Shown here one piece after another: positions 32,230-40,751 of a stretch of 64,000 nucleotides of DNA. Every line of letters begins with the position of its first letter. The stretch's first letter is position 1. The translations under genes and the position numbers were made by a program. The notes under the pieces are model-generated. The model saw nothing but the letters and a program-made list of their open reading frames with translations. It made no database searches and was not told where the DNA came from. Source of the stretch: Pseudobdellovibrionaceae bacterium (lineage in GTDB: Bacteria; Bdellovibrionota; Bdellovibrionia; Bdellovibrionales; UBA1609); NCBI GenBank assembly GCA_020635075.1, contig JACKAM010000001.1:248001-312000 (forward strand), written 5' to 3'.

Positions 32230-32921
32230 TGATCGCGAATATCCTTTAACTCCAGGTATTCTGTGACTATTTCACTCTTACCCGTCAGCGGGTGAATGGC
32301 AAGGGTCCAGCGCGCCTGTTCGCTCAGCCTAAAGTGAACGGCCGCCTCTTCCACCAGGCCCTGGGGAAAAAAATGAATATAGGCCACTCCTGTTCCTATG
32401 GGATCCTTCTCCCGGGCCACTTCCACGTTTTCAAAGAAGAGGGGACGTGGGAGCTTTTGCTTTCTCATCACGGTGTCGTCCATGGCAAAGCCGTTAGGGT
32501 CGATGGGATTGCCGTCCTCATCCTCAAGGACTTCTTCCTCTTCGGCGTCTGCTCCCGGCAGAACGACCTTTTTGATGGTTTTTTCCACCCAGTACTCGTG
32601 TTCCTTTTCGCCTTTTTCCCAACCGTCCTTCATGTCGATGACCAGACGATAGGTGGCATTTTCCAGACGGGCGCGGTGACGTAGATCCTTGGTTAAAACA
32701 GTAAAGCGGCGGATGACCTCTTTAAGTTGGTTATTTTGATTGCCCACCCGGGGCATGACGGTTGCCAACAGAGCAGCAATGATCGCCACCACGATCATGA
32801 TTTCCATAAGAGTAAAGCCAGCTTCAGAGAGCCGGCAACTCTGGATTGTTTTCGGTAACTTAAAAAGGCCTCTGAAATTAGAGGTTCTCAGAGGAGATAT
32901 CTTCGTCTTCGCCAGAGCCAC
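32226..32921 (-). CDS. gspH: type II secretion minor pseudopilin GspH
   Basis: The 231-residue protein has the prepilin site EAG, cut before FTLMEIMIVVAIIAALLATV (Glu +5). The GspH-type head has an acidic insertion (GADAEEEEVLEDEDG, about residues 125-140) and ends GKSEIVTEYLELKD. The leader is long (35 residues) if GTG 32921 is the start, which overlaps gspG by 44 bases. No better start lies between it and the cleavage site, so the exact start is uncertain. Confidence 0.82.
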   Translation of the reverse strand: MALAKTKISPLRTSNFRGLFKLPKTIQSCRLSEAGFTLMEIMIVVAIIAALLATVMPRVGNQNNQLKEVIRRFTVLTKDLRHRARLENATYRLVIDMKDGWEKGEKEHEYWVEKTIKKVVLPGADAEEEEVLEDEDGNPIDPNGFAMDDTVMRKQKLPRPLFFENVEVAREKDPIGTGVAYIHFFPQGLVEEAAVHFRLSEQARWTLAIHPLTGKSEIVTEYLELKDIRDQ

Positions 32922-33318
32922 CCTCGCGGTTGTCGCGACCTAGAGACTGAAGAACATAGGTCCCACCAGAAGACTCATAGATGTACTCATGGTTCCATGG
33001 GTCGCGGGGTACTTTCTTGACGTAAGGATCTGGGCCCCAACTGGAGCAGCCATCTCCGGGAGCCTCAACCAGAGCGCCGAGGCCCTGATCTGTCGTCGGA
33101 TAGCCACCACAGTCGGTGTAGTACATATCTAAAGCTTTACCCACCTCAGCCATGGTGATCTTTGCTTGCTTAATTCGTGCTGACTTCAATCGGCCCATCA
33201 CCACAGTCACAAGACTGGCAACCAATCCACCAAGAATCACAAGGACGATCATGATTTCCAAAAGGGTCATACCCTTTTCATTCTGGGCCACGCCATGGGC
33301 GTTCAAGATTTTGCGCAT
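32878..33318 (-). CDS. gspG: type II secretion major pseudopilin GspG
   Basis: GspG builds the shaft of the pseudopilus. The 146-residue protein has the prepilin site NEKG, cut before MTLLEIMIVLVILGGLVASL (Glu +5), and the conserved head (KALDMYYTDCGGYPTTDQGL, YVKKVPRDPWNHEYIY, SLGRDNREGGSGEDEDI with the calcium-binding acidic end). The length is typical. The purine-rich GGAGGCAAAGG is just before the ATG. Confidence 0.95.
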   Translation of the reverse strand: MRKILNAHGVAQNEKGMTLLEIMIVLVILGGLVASLVTVVMGRLKSARIKQAKITMAEVGKALDMYYTDCGGYPTTDQGLGALVEAPGDGCSSWGPDPYVKKVPRDPWNHEYIYESSGGTYVLQSLGRDNREGGSGEDEDISSENL

Positions 33319-33360
33319 ACCTTTGCCTCCGCAAGCAATCGTTGAGAAAGAGGACCCAGT

Positions 33361-34581
33361 TTATCCTCCAAGGCCAGACATTTCAAACACTGGGATCATG
33401 ATGGAAAAGACTATCACCCCAATAACGCAACCCATTAGGATCAACATGATGGGAGTGAGAAGGGAAGTGAGGCCTTCCACTTCGGTCTTCACTTGAAAGT
33501 CATAGGCGTCGCTGACTTGCGTTAGCATTTGTTCCAACTCGCCTGTCTTTTCTCCAATATTAATCATGTGAATCACGATGGGAGGGAACTGCCCTGATTT
33601 CTTAAGTGGGCCGGCAATGGATTCCCCCTCGCTGATGTTCTCCCGGGCGTTGTCCAGGGCTGTGGCCAGGACTTCGTTGTCCACAACATTGCGCACGATC
33701 TGCATGGCGGTCAGCATAGGTACACCGCCAGTCAAAAGAGTCGACAGAGTGCGGGTGAAACGACTCACCGCCACCATACGTGCCAGCTTGCCCACTGTGG
33801 GGAGCTTGAGGACAACCGCATCCCACTGACCTCGGCCTTTGGGCGAGTTCTTCCAACTTCTAAAAACCACAAAGATCACCACAAAGGTGGCCACAATCAC
33901 ATGCCAGTAGTTCACCAACAGGCCGCTGAAGTCGATGACCATGACCGAGTACCAGGGAAGGACCAGGTCAGGGTTGGAGTCAAAGACCATGACCATTTTT
34001 GGGATAACGAAGATAAAAAGGGCCGCCAGCATGGCCAACATAAACACCGTCATTAGCACTGGATACATCATGGCCGACTTGAGTTTGTTGTTAAGCTCAT
34101 TCTGGCTTTCAGTAAATTCAGCCAGACGCAATAAAATGACGTCCAGAGTTCCCGACATTTCCCCAGCTTCGCACATGGAAACATAGATCTTGTTAAAGAT
34201 CTTAGGATATTTGCGCATGGATTTATGAAAGGGAGCTCCTTCGTTGACGTTGTTTTTGATCTCCGCCATCACGTCAGAAAGCATTTCATTTTCCAACTGA
34301 TCAGAGACCGCCCCCAAGCTGTCCACCAATGGTATGTTGGCTTTTAGCAGAGTGGCCAGCTGACGGGTCAGGATCGACAGATCATTAACGCTGACCCCTT
34401 TGTTGTGGCCCCCTTTTTTGGCTTTGCCTTTCTTAGCAGCCTTGGATTTGTCTTTAAGATCTACGACGTAAATGCCATCTTTTTTGAGGCGGGCACGTGC
34501 GGTACGGGCATTATCCGCATCGATCGAGCCGCGCACATTCTTCCCGGCTTTATTAAGGCCTTTGTACTCAAATAATGGCAT
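33361..34581 (-). CDS. gspF: type II secretion inner-membrane platform protein GspF
   Basis: This 406-residue protein has the tandem T2SSF domains, each ending in a membrane segment. The N-terminus is MPLFEYKGLNKAGKNVRGSI. LTRQLATLLKANIPLVDSLG starts domain 1, and RFTRTLSTLLTGGVPMLTAM starts domain 2. MIVALL-like helices lie near 170-190, 220-240 and 375-400 (TPIMLILMGCVIGVIVFSIM). GspF is the platform that works with GspE. Lys-rich residues 40-60 (DKSKAAKKGKAKKGG) are a small unusual insert. Confidence 0.95.
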   Translation of the reverse strand: MPLFEYKGLNKAGKNVRGSIDADNARTARARLKKDGIYVVDLKDKSKAAKKGKAKKGGHNKGVSVNDLSILTRQLATLLKANIPLVDSLGAVSDQLENEMLSDVMAEIKNNVNEGAPFHKSMRKYPKIFNKIYVSMCEAGEMSGTLDVILLRLAEFTESQNELNNKLKSAMMYPVLMTVFMLAMLAALFIFVIPKMVMVFDSNPDLVLPWYSVMVIDFSGLLVNYWHVIVATFVVIFVVFRSWKNSPKGRGQWDAVVLKLPTVGKLARMVAVSRFTRTLSTLLTGGVPMLTAMQIVRNVVDNEVLATALDNARENISEGESIAGPLKKSGQFPPIVIHMINIGEKTGELEQMLTQVSDAYDFQVKTEVEGLTSLLTPIMLILMGCVIGVIVFSIMIPVFEMSGLGG

Positions 34582-34607
34582 GATTTGGACCGCCCTTTTA
34601 ACTCACT

Positions 34608-36296
34608 TTAGGCATCCACTTGGGTATTGGTCAATACTTCCTCAATGGTGGTGACGCCCTTTAGGACCTTTTGAATTCCATGGTCACGAAAAGTCTGCAT
34701 GCCATTACGGAGAGCGGCCTTTTTAATGGTTCCCCCATCCTGGCGCTGCATGATCAAAGAGCGAATTTCGTCGGTAACGAGCAAGAGCTCTTGAATGACC
34801 GTTCGGCCAATGTAGCCCTTTTGGTTGCACTCATTGCAGCCCACGGCGCGATGAATATTGGCGTTGCGCACCTGATCTCGGCTGATCTCAAGTGAGGCCA
34901 ACTCTACCTCTGTGGGATCATAGGGCTCCTTACAATGAGGGCACAACACACGGGCCAGACGCTGGGCGACCACGCCCAAAAGTGAAGTGGCAATCAAAAA
35001 GGGCTCGCAACCCATGTCGATCAGACGAGGGAATACACCGGCCGAATCATTGGTGTGAATGGTTGAGAGCACCAGGTGACCTGTGAGAGAGGCATTAATG
35101 GCAATCTCAGCGGTTTCCAAGTCACGAATCTCACCCACCATGATCACGTTCGGGTCTTGACGAAGAATCGAACGCAAGCCCGAAGCAAAGGTCAGACCAA
35201 TCTTGGAGTTCACCTGAATCTGGCCAATACCGTGAATCCGTTGTTCCACCGGATCCTCAACAGTAATGATATTCTTATCGACGGTGTTGATCTTGCTCAA
35301 GGCCGCATACAAAGTGGTCGACTTACCGCTACCCGTAGGGCCTGTGACCAGAAAAATGCCATAGGTTTTGGTCAGCATATGATCGATTTGTTCCAGGCTG
35401 TTCTCCGAGAAGCCCAGTTGCTCCAGCTCAAGCACCACGTTACTGCGGTCTTGAAGACGCATCACGATCCGCTCTCCAAAGGCGGTGGGCACGGAACTCA
35501 CACGAACATCAATGTCTTTTCCCGCCAATTTCAGGGGAATGCGACCGTCTTGTGGGAGGCGCTTTTCGGCAATATTTAAATTGGCCATTACTTTAACACG
35601 AGAAGTGATAGAGTTCTGAAGCTTCTTGGGCGGCTTAAAAATATCGAACAAAATTCCGTCAATGCGGAAGCGAACCACCATATCCTTTTCGTAGGGCTCC
35701 AGGTGAATATCCGAGGCCTTTTCCTTCACCGCGCGGAATAGCAGAGTGTTGACCAATTTAATCACCGGGGCGTCGTCGTCACCGGCTTCCAAAAGGTCAA
35801 TCACCGGGTCGTCCAGGTCGTACTCTTCGCCTTCGATTTCATCCAGGCCCTCCAGGGCCGCCGTGCTCTTTTCGTAAACCCGATTAATGGCATCCTGCAG
35901 GCGAGAGCTGGTGGTGACTCTGACCTCGATGCGTTTGCCAAACAGGACTCTTAGATCATCCAAAACCTTTAAATTGAGCGGATTGCTGGTCAACACGATC
36001 AGATGGTCGGATTCCAACTTAAAAGGGAGAACTTCGTGGTTTTTTGCGTAGTTGATGGGGATATCTCGAACCAAGTCCACCGGAATATCCCCGTAGGGGA
36101 TGTCCTTGATGTAGGCGACATTCAAACGGTCACACAACTCGGCCAAGGCGTCCTCAGGCGTGTGGTAGGTTTTTCCTTCCATGGCCTCCCGCAGGGGGTT
36201 GCCATCACGATCATTGGTCTTGAGGAGGGACTGGAGCTGTTCCTCAGTGATCCCCGTCCCTTTAACTAGCAAAGACTCAAAATTCGGTGTGGCCAT
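34608..36296 (-). CDS. gspE: type II secretion ATPase GspE
   Basis: GspE is the cytoplasmic hexameric ATPase that drives pseudopilus assembly. The 562-residue protein has an N-terminal T2SSE domain, then Walker A GPTGSGKSTT, an Asp box, Walker B VIMVGEIRDLETAE, His box STIHTNDSA and the zinc-binding tetracysteine CPHC-x~41-CNEC (LCPHCKEPYDP, then VGCNECNQKGYIGR). All catalytic motifs are intact and the length is typical. It follows gspD by 9 bases. Confidence 0.96.
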   Translation of the reverse strand: MATPNFESLLVKGTGITEEQLQSLLKTNDRDGNPLREAMEGKTYHTPEDALAELCDRLNVAYIKDIPYGDIPVDLVRDIPINYAKNHEVLPFKLESDHLIVLTSNPLNLKVLDDLRVLFGKRIEVRVTTSSRLQDAINRVYEKSTAALEGLDEIEGEEYDLDDPVIDLLEAGDDDAPVIKLVNTLLFRAVKEKASDIHLEPYEKDMVVRFRIDGILFDIFKPPKKLQNSITSRVKVMANLNIAEKRLPQDGRIPLKLAGKDIDVRVSSVPTAFGERIVMRLQDRSNVVLELEQLGFSENSLEQIDHMLTKTYGIFLVTGPTGSGKSTTLYAALSKINTVDKNIITVEDPVEQRIHGIGQIQVNSKIGLTFASGLRSILRQDPNVIMVGEIRDLETAEIAINASLTGHLVLSTIHTNDSAGVFPRLIDMGCEPFLIATSLLGVVAQRLARVLCPHCKEPYDPTEVELASLEISRDQVRNANIHRAVGCNECNQKGYIGRTVIQELLLVTDEIRSLIMQRQDGGTIKKAALRNGMQTFRDHGIQKVLKGVTTIEEVLTNTQVDA

Positions 36297-36305
36297 AGCA
36301 ATTCC

Positions 36306-38597
36306 TTAAAACGTCTCGACGGCAGGTTCTTCCTTGGGCTCGTCATCGGAAAAACGGGAGGCATCATCATCGTCACCATCATCAGTCGGCTCCATCAGGG
36401 GAGATGGAGCCGAAGAGGAAGGAGGAGGTTGATTGTTGCCAAAGGAACGACGAGGAAGCTTGTCAATGGCTTCGCCATGGGGGTCCCGACCGTTCATGTA
36501 GCGCTGAATAAAGGTAATACGCTCATTGATCTTGTCGTTGAGGAGATTGGCATTGTCAGTGGTGTTGCGAATGATCTTTGGCGTGATGAAGACCACCAGG
36601 TTGGACTTCCGTTTGTCCACGGTTTTGCCCTTAAAGAGCCACCCCAAAATCGGAATGTCACCCAGTACAGGGACTTTGGTGACGTCTTCTGATTCTACGT
36701 CCGACATCAAACCACCAAGAACGGCCGTGTCACCGGAATTGACCACAATTTGAGTTTTTATCACCCTCTTGGTGGTGGCCACAGCGGATTTAGCCAGCTC
36801 ATCGGCTTCCACTTTGGTGCGGGACAATTGCTTTACCTGCTGTTCAATCTTCAGTTTCACCGAATCTGTATCGGGACTGATGAAGGGAGTGAGATTCAGC
36901 TTGATGGTTACGTCTTCACGGTTGGCAGTGGTGGAAAGCGTGCCAGCGGTGGCGGTCGAGTCGCGGGACAGGTTCACAGGAATCGTTTCACCGACCTCGA
37001 TTTCAGCTTCCTCATTGTCGAGGGCCATAATTTGTGGCGTGGACAGCACGTTTCCACCCGCGGCTCCCTTTAAAAACTTAATTAAACCCACAAGGCTGGT
37101 GACGGTCGCCGTAAAGTCGCCGGCCTTAAGCTCAAAAGTTTGCCCGCTACCAAAACCGAGAATGGCACCCGAGTCTGTCGCTGGATTGAGCAGGTTGCCG
37201 ATGGGGGAGGAGCGGAAACCAATACGACCGACGCCCTTACTGCTGCGGTCAAAGGCATAGTAGTCCACACCCCAGGTTTGGGTTTTGGTGGCATTCATTT
37301 CCATGATAATGGTCTTCACGAACACCTGATCACGGGCAATATCGATTTTGGAAAGGATGTTTTTTACCACTTCATAGTCCTGGCGGCTGGCCGTAATAAT
37401 CAGACTATTGGTGTTTTTGTCAGCCGCCACCTGAACTTCGCCTCCGAACACGCTGGCGGATTGAGCTAGGGGATTGGTGGTCCCCGTGGGCGAAGGGGTG
37501 GTTGTAGAAGCCTTCGCTCCCGACTGTTGGCTCTTTTTGGATTCAGTGGCAATGCCGTTTAACACATTGGCGATTTGCTCGGCTTCGCCATGACGAACGT
37601 AATAGACAAAAACGCCCCCTTGGTCTTCGGGACGCAATTTGAAATCCAATTTGCTAATCAGGCGGCGAATCTTGGCAATTCCGGCCTTGTTACCGACGAC
37701 AATAATTGAGTTTGTACGGTCGTCGGATACCACTAGGGAATAAGACTCAGCCCCCGAGCCGCCGCTAGAGGTCTGGTTGGTGTTGCGGCGAAAGCGGGGA
37801 ACGCCGGAGGAAAACCGGCTTTTGTTTGAACTTTCACCCTTGTTGATGATCTGGTCCAAAAGATCGGCCACATCCTTGGCTTTGGCGTAGCGGATGCGAA
37901 TCACCGCCAGCTGTTCTTCAAAGCCGGGAACATCGAGTTGGTTGATAATATTCATCACCCGCTCAATGTTAGAACCGTAGTCAGAAATAATAATCGAGTT
38001 GGTGGGCTCATAGGGCACCATCTCGCCATCTTTAGAGGGCAGAATCCTCAATTGCTTATTCACGTCAGCCGCACTGATATACTTGAGCTTGATGATCCGG
38101 GTGATCATCTGATCGGTGTTGGGGAAGTAGTTTCCGGAGTAAGTCTCAATACTGTCCCGCTGGGCGTTCCGTGCAGATTTGATCTTCAAAAACTTTCCTG
38201 AAGGCACAACCGTGTAGCCGTTAATGGCCAGAGCTGACAAAAAGGCCTTGTAGGCTTCAGCAACCGACACCTGAGTGGGGGCAATAATGGTGACTTTCCC
38301 GCGAACCTGGGGATCGACGATGAAGTTCTTGCCCGTGAGTTCACTGATGGCCTTGATCACATCGGCAATGTCGGCATTGGGATAGTCGAAGCTCTCAATC
38401 AAATCAGGGAAATTCTCGTTAGTGATATCTTCCGGATTGGCGTAGGCAAACTTTTTCTTTTTGGGATCTTCCTCGTTCGCACTGGGCTCCGTCATGGGGG
38501 CGACACCAGCAGGCGGAGGGATGGGGGCTTGGGCCTGGGCCACGCCTGTCCACCAATAGAAAGCCAAAAGTGCCGAAAGCAATGCTGTGGTTCTCAT
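36306..38597 (-). CDS. gspD: type II secretion outer-membrane secretin GspD
   Basis: This protein of about 763 residues has a signal peptide (TALLSALLAFYWWTGVAQAQA). N0 and N1-N3 domains follow (NFIVDPQVRGKVTIIAP, IKLKYISAADVNKQLRILPS, IRIRYAKAKDVADLLDQI, VYYVRHGEAEQIANVLNGI). The C-terminal secretin domain holds QIMALDNEEAEIEVGETIPV and VPVLGDIPILGWLFKG with NLVVFITPKII. It forms the OM channel. ATG 38597 is preferred to 38621 (AAGGAAGGA 6 bases upstream). A Ser/Pro and acidic tail ends the protein; it might bind a pilotin, which is not seen in the window. Confidence 0.95.
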   Translation of the reverse strand: MRTTALLSALLAFYWWTGVAQAQAPIPPPAGVAPMTEPSANEEDPKKKKFAYANPEDITNENFPDLIESFDYPNADIADVIKAISELTGKNFIVDPQVRGKVTIIAPTQVSVAEAYKAFLSALAINGYTVVPSGKFLKIKSARNAQRDSIETYSGNYFPNTDQMITRIIKLKYISAADVNKQLRILPSKDGEMVPYEPTNSIIISDYGSNIERVMNIINQLDVPGFEEQLAVIRIRYAKAKDVADLLDQIINKGESSNKSRFSSGVPRFRRNTNQTSSGGSGAESYSLVVSDDRTNSIIVVGNKAGIAKIRRLISKLDFKLRPEDQGGVFVYYVRHGEAEQIANVLNGIATESKKSQQSGAKASTTTPSPTGTTNPLAQSASVFGGEVQVAADKNTNSLIITASRQDYEVVKNILSKIDIARDQVFVKTIIMEMNATKTQTWGVDYYAFDRSSKGVGRIGFRSSPIGNLLNPATDSGAILGFGSGQTFELKAGDFTATVTSLVGLIKFLKGAAGGNVLSTPQIMALDNEEAEIEVGETIPVNLSRDSTATAGTLSTTANREDVTIKLNLTPFISPDTDSVKLKIEQQVKQLSRTKVEADELAKSAVATTKRVIKTQIVVNSGDTAVLGGLMSDVESEDVTKVPVLGDIPILGWLFKGKTVDKRKSNLVVFITPKIIRNTTDNANLLNDKINERITFIQRYMNGRDPHGEAIDKLPRRSFGNNQPPPSSSAPSPLMEPTDDGDDDDASRFSDDEPKEEPAVETF

Positions 38598-38640
38598 GGG
38601 AATCCTTCCTTGTTGCCTCAACTTACTGTTGCCGTTTCAC

Positions 38641-39582
38641 TTACTCAGTGACTGAGTAGTTAAAATTCTCATCCCTGCCGTTTCTCTCAACGCCCAATTC
38701 GATCTGGTTCGACGTCTTAAGGGCATTGTAAAATTCCATCGCGCGGGTGGGGCTGTTGATCAGTTCCCCATTAACCGACTTGATCACATCCATGGTCTTA
38801 AAGCCCAGTTTTTCAAAAATGCTTCCAGGGTTAATGGAGACAAAGCGGAAGCCCTCCACTCGGCCACCCGAGCCCGGCACAATGTTGGGAACCATGCGCG
38901 CTTGATTGAGAATCTCAGACAGGTTGGAGGTGTACTTGCTCAAGTCAGAGCGCTTGATTGAGAAATCAAATTCACCGCGCTTTTCCACTTCTCCCGATTC
39001 AGCCGACTTGATGGCTTTGACTCCAAAATTGATCTTAATGTCCTTGGGAATTTCGATGTACTCTAGGCGGTTGTTGGCCAGGTTGCGGAAGGTGACCTTG
39101 CGCCTCTCGATCTTAGTGATACGGGCAATGCCTTCGATTTCCTCATCAACCGACAGCACTTGGGTTTCATTGCGATTGCGAATGTTGATGGAGGCCACAG
39201 ACTTTTTTACGTTGAGGTGAACAATGGTGCCCTCAAGCTTGAGCGGCAGTTGCGACAGTGTGGCCGGCCCATCGGTGGGCGCGTCTTCCTTCCCTTCCGA
39301 AGCCAGTGAGGGAGGAATCTTTCCGTCTGAATTCAAAATGTTTCGATCAGCAATGGACTCGTAGTCCATCTTTGTTGCCATGCGGGCCCGCGAAGTAGGT
39401 CTAACCTGAGCAGGTGGAGCTTCCGTTGGCAGCATCGAGGGTCGGTAGGACATGATGGAAAGATCGGCGATTACGTAACCCGCGAAGGCGGCGAGGAGAT
39501 AAACATAGACCCCTTCTAAGGGCGGGCGTCCCCCACCTTTCATGTTATCTAAAAATGTTCCTCCGCCACCAAACCATCTCAT
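38641..39582 (-). CDS. gspC: type II secretion protein GspC
   Basis: GspC links the inner-membrane platform to the secretin. The protein has one membrane segment (VYVYLLAAFAGYVIADLSIM), an HR domain (LPLKLEGTIVHLNVKKSVAS, VLSVDEEIEGIARITKIERR) and a PDZ domain (FRFVSINPGSIFEKLGFKTM, DVIKSVNGELINSP). The start is not certain: ATG 39582 is given because the upstream TTG 39621 has no ribosome binding site; ATG 39543 would also keep the membrane segment. It is first in the operon gspC-N. Confidence 0.88.
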   Translation of the reverse strand: MRWFGGGGTFLDNMKGGGRPPLEGVYVYLLAAFAGYVIADLSIMSYRPSMLPTEAPPAQVRPTSRARMATKMDYESIADRNILNSDGKIPPSLASEGKEDAPTDGPATLSQLPLKLEGTIVHLNVKKSVASINIRNRNETQVLSVDEEIEGIARITKIERRKVTFRNLANNRLEYIEIPKDIKINFGVKAIKSAESGEVEKRGEFDFSIKRSDLSKYTSNLSEILNQARMVPNIVPGSGGRVEGFRFVSINPGSIFEKLGFKTMDVIKSVNGELINSPTRAMEFYNALKTSNQIELGVERNGRDENFNYSVTE

Positions 39583-40031
39583 TGGTAAAAAGTTTAGCAA
39601 AAGGCCATGGCATGAGGCCAAAAAAATTTCATTTTTTTGAATGATTCAAAGGACTTTACCCTTTGCGGTGGATGACAAAAAGGGTCCCGGTCCTTAGGTC
39701 TGGGAAATCGAACTCCGGGAGAGGCCCGAGAGCAGGACCTAAGTCCCCGTTGATTTCTTCAGGGTCACGTAGAAAATCTTCAAGGACCTTAGTCTTGGCA
39801 GGAGTGCAGCATTTTTACCAAATCGAACACAAGGCTAAATGAGGCAAATTTTTTGAGATTTTTGTCAGGCACGGGGATTGCTCACTATCAATTGTGTCGA
39901 CAGCCAATCCCATTGGCGGCGACAGAGGGGACTCAAAAAATAAAAGGAAGGTTCGCAATTGGTATTGGAAACAAAGTGGCAGGTGACTGTCATCTGCCGA
40001 CCGTGAACCCATTTTTTGGGAGGGGAAATTC
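39583..40031. other. divergent promoter region between gspC and a FabD-like gene
   Basis: This 449-base gap holds no gene I can support. It contains AT-rich stretches near 39620-39650 and 39850-39870 suited to promoters. It also contains a nested hairpin: CTTAGGTC (39693-39700) with GACCTAAG (39736-39743), and inside it CTCCGGG (39713-39719) with CCCGAG (39725-39730, one bulge). Either a small RNA or a leader structure is possible. GGGAGGGG at 40018-40025 is the ribosome binding site of the next gene. Confidence 0.4.
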
Positions 40032-40745
40032 ATGTCTGATGCAGTGGTCTTTCAGGGTCTTAATGCCCTAGACTTCGAAGAGATTCGCGCAAGCGTCGTT
40101 CGTATTCCGGAAGTTACCCGGAGAATCATGGAAGCTCAAAGGATTTGGGACTCCAGTGAAGCCAGCCACTTCGACTTCTTCAATTTCATTGCCTCTGAAG
40201 ACCGTGTCTTCATGAGTAACATTCGATTGAAGAGTCTAGCTGCTGCCGTTGTGCAGGTGGGCCTTTACGAACGCTTCTTGCGCTACCACAAACCACCACA
40301 AATAATTGTCGGCAATGCAAACGGCGATTCTGCCCTTAAGGTGGCCGCTGGGATTCTGACCTTTGAGGAGATGGTTTCTCAAAGCGCAGCTCTCAAGCTC
40401 ACCCGGCCGGTCGCACCTCTGCAGTTGGCCGATGCGCCAGTGTTGAGCGGCATTTCATTGACTGAGTATGGTGCTTACCGATCCGCTAAGGACGACAATG
40501 GTGAGTCGGTGATGGACGAGATTTCGGTCGACAAGATCGATCCGGCCAAGATCATTGCCACTCTGGTGGAAGAGCACGATGTTCGCTCCTTTACCAATGT
40601 GGGTCCGGGAAATCTTCTTTATCCTCAATTGGAGGAAGACCTGAAGATGGCCGATATCCAGGTGGTGGAGTCCATTGAAATGGACCCAATGCTTAGCTGG
40701 TTTTGGACCGGAATGCGCAGTCGCGATTTTGCGGTTGCTCAATAA
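40032..40745 (+). CDS. FabD-like acyltransferase-fold pseudoenzyme
   Basis: This 237-residue protein follows malonyl-CoA:ACP transacylase (FabD) in layout. AVVFQGLNA replaces the AFVFPGQGSQ start. A helix LAAAVVQVGLYERFLRY is followed by QIIVGNANGDSALKVAAGIL, where FabD has xAGHSLGEYSALxxAGxL, and near the end FTNVGPGNLL matches the EVGPGKVL strand. The catalytic GHSLGE motif is replaced by GNANGD, so the Ser nucleophile and its neighbouring His are gone. The small ferredoxin-like lid also seems shortened (237 versus about 310 residues). It cannot be a normal transferase; it may be a regulator or a structural partner. It converges on the next gene 6 bases away. Confidence 0.65.
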   Translation: MSDAVVFQGLNALDFEEIRASVVRIPEVTRRIMEAQRIWDSSEASHFDFFNFIASEDRVFMSNIRLKSLAAAVVQVGLYERFLRYHKPPQIIVGNANGDSALKVAAGILTFEEMVSQSAALKLTRPVAPLQLADAPVLSGISLTEYGAYRSAKDDNGESVMDEISVDKIDPAKIIATLVEEHDVRSFTNVGPGNLLYPQLEEDLKMADIQVVESIEMDPMLSWFWTGMRSRDFAVAQ

Positions 40746-40751
40746 CCTCAA

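Noticed and set aside
39660..39760. tRNA or SRP RNA gene
   Set aside because: The nested stems do not form a cloverleaf, and the SRP RNA tetraloop and asymmetric-loop signatures are absent.
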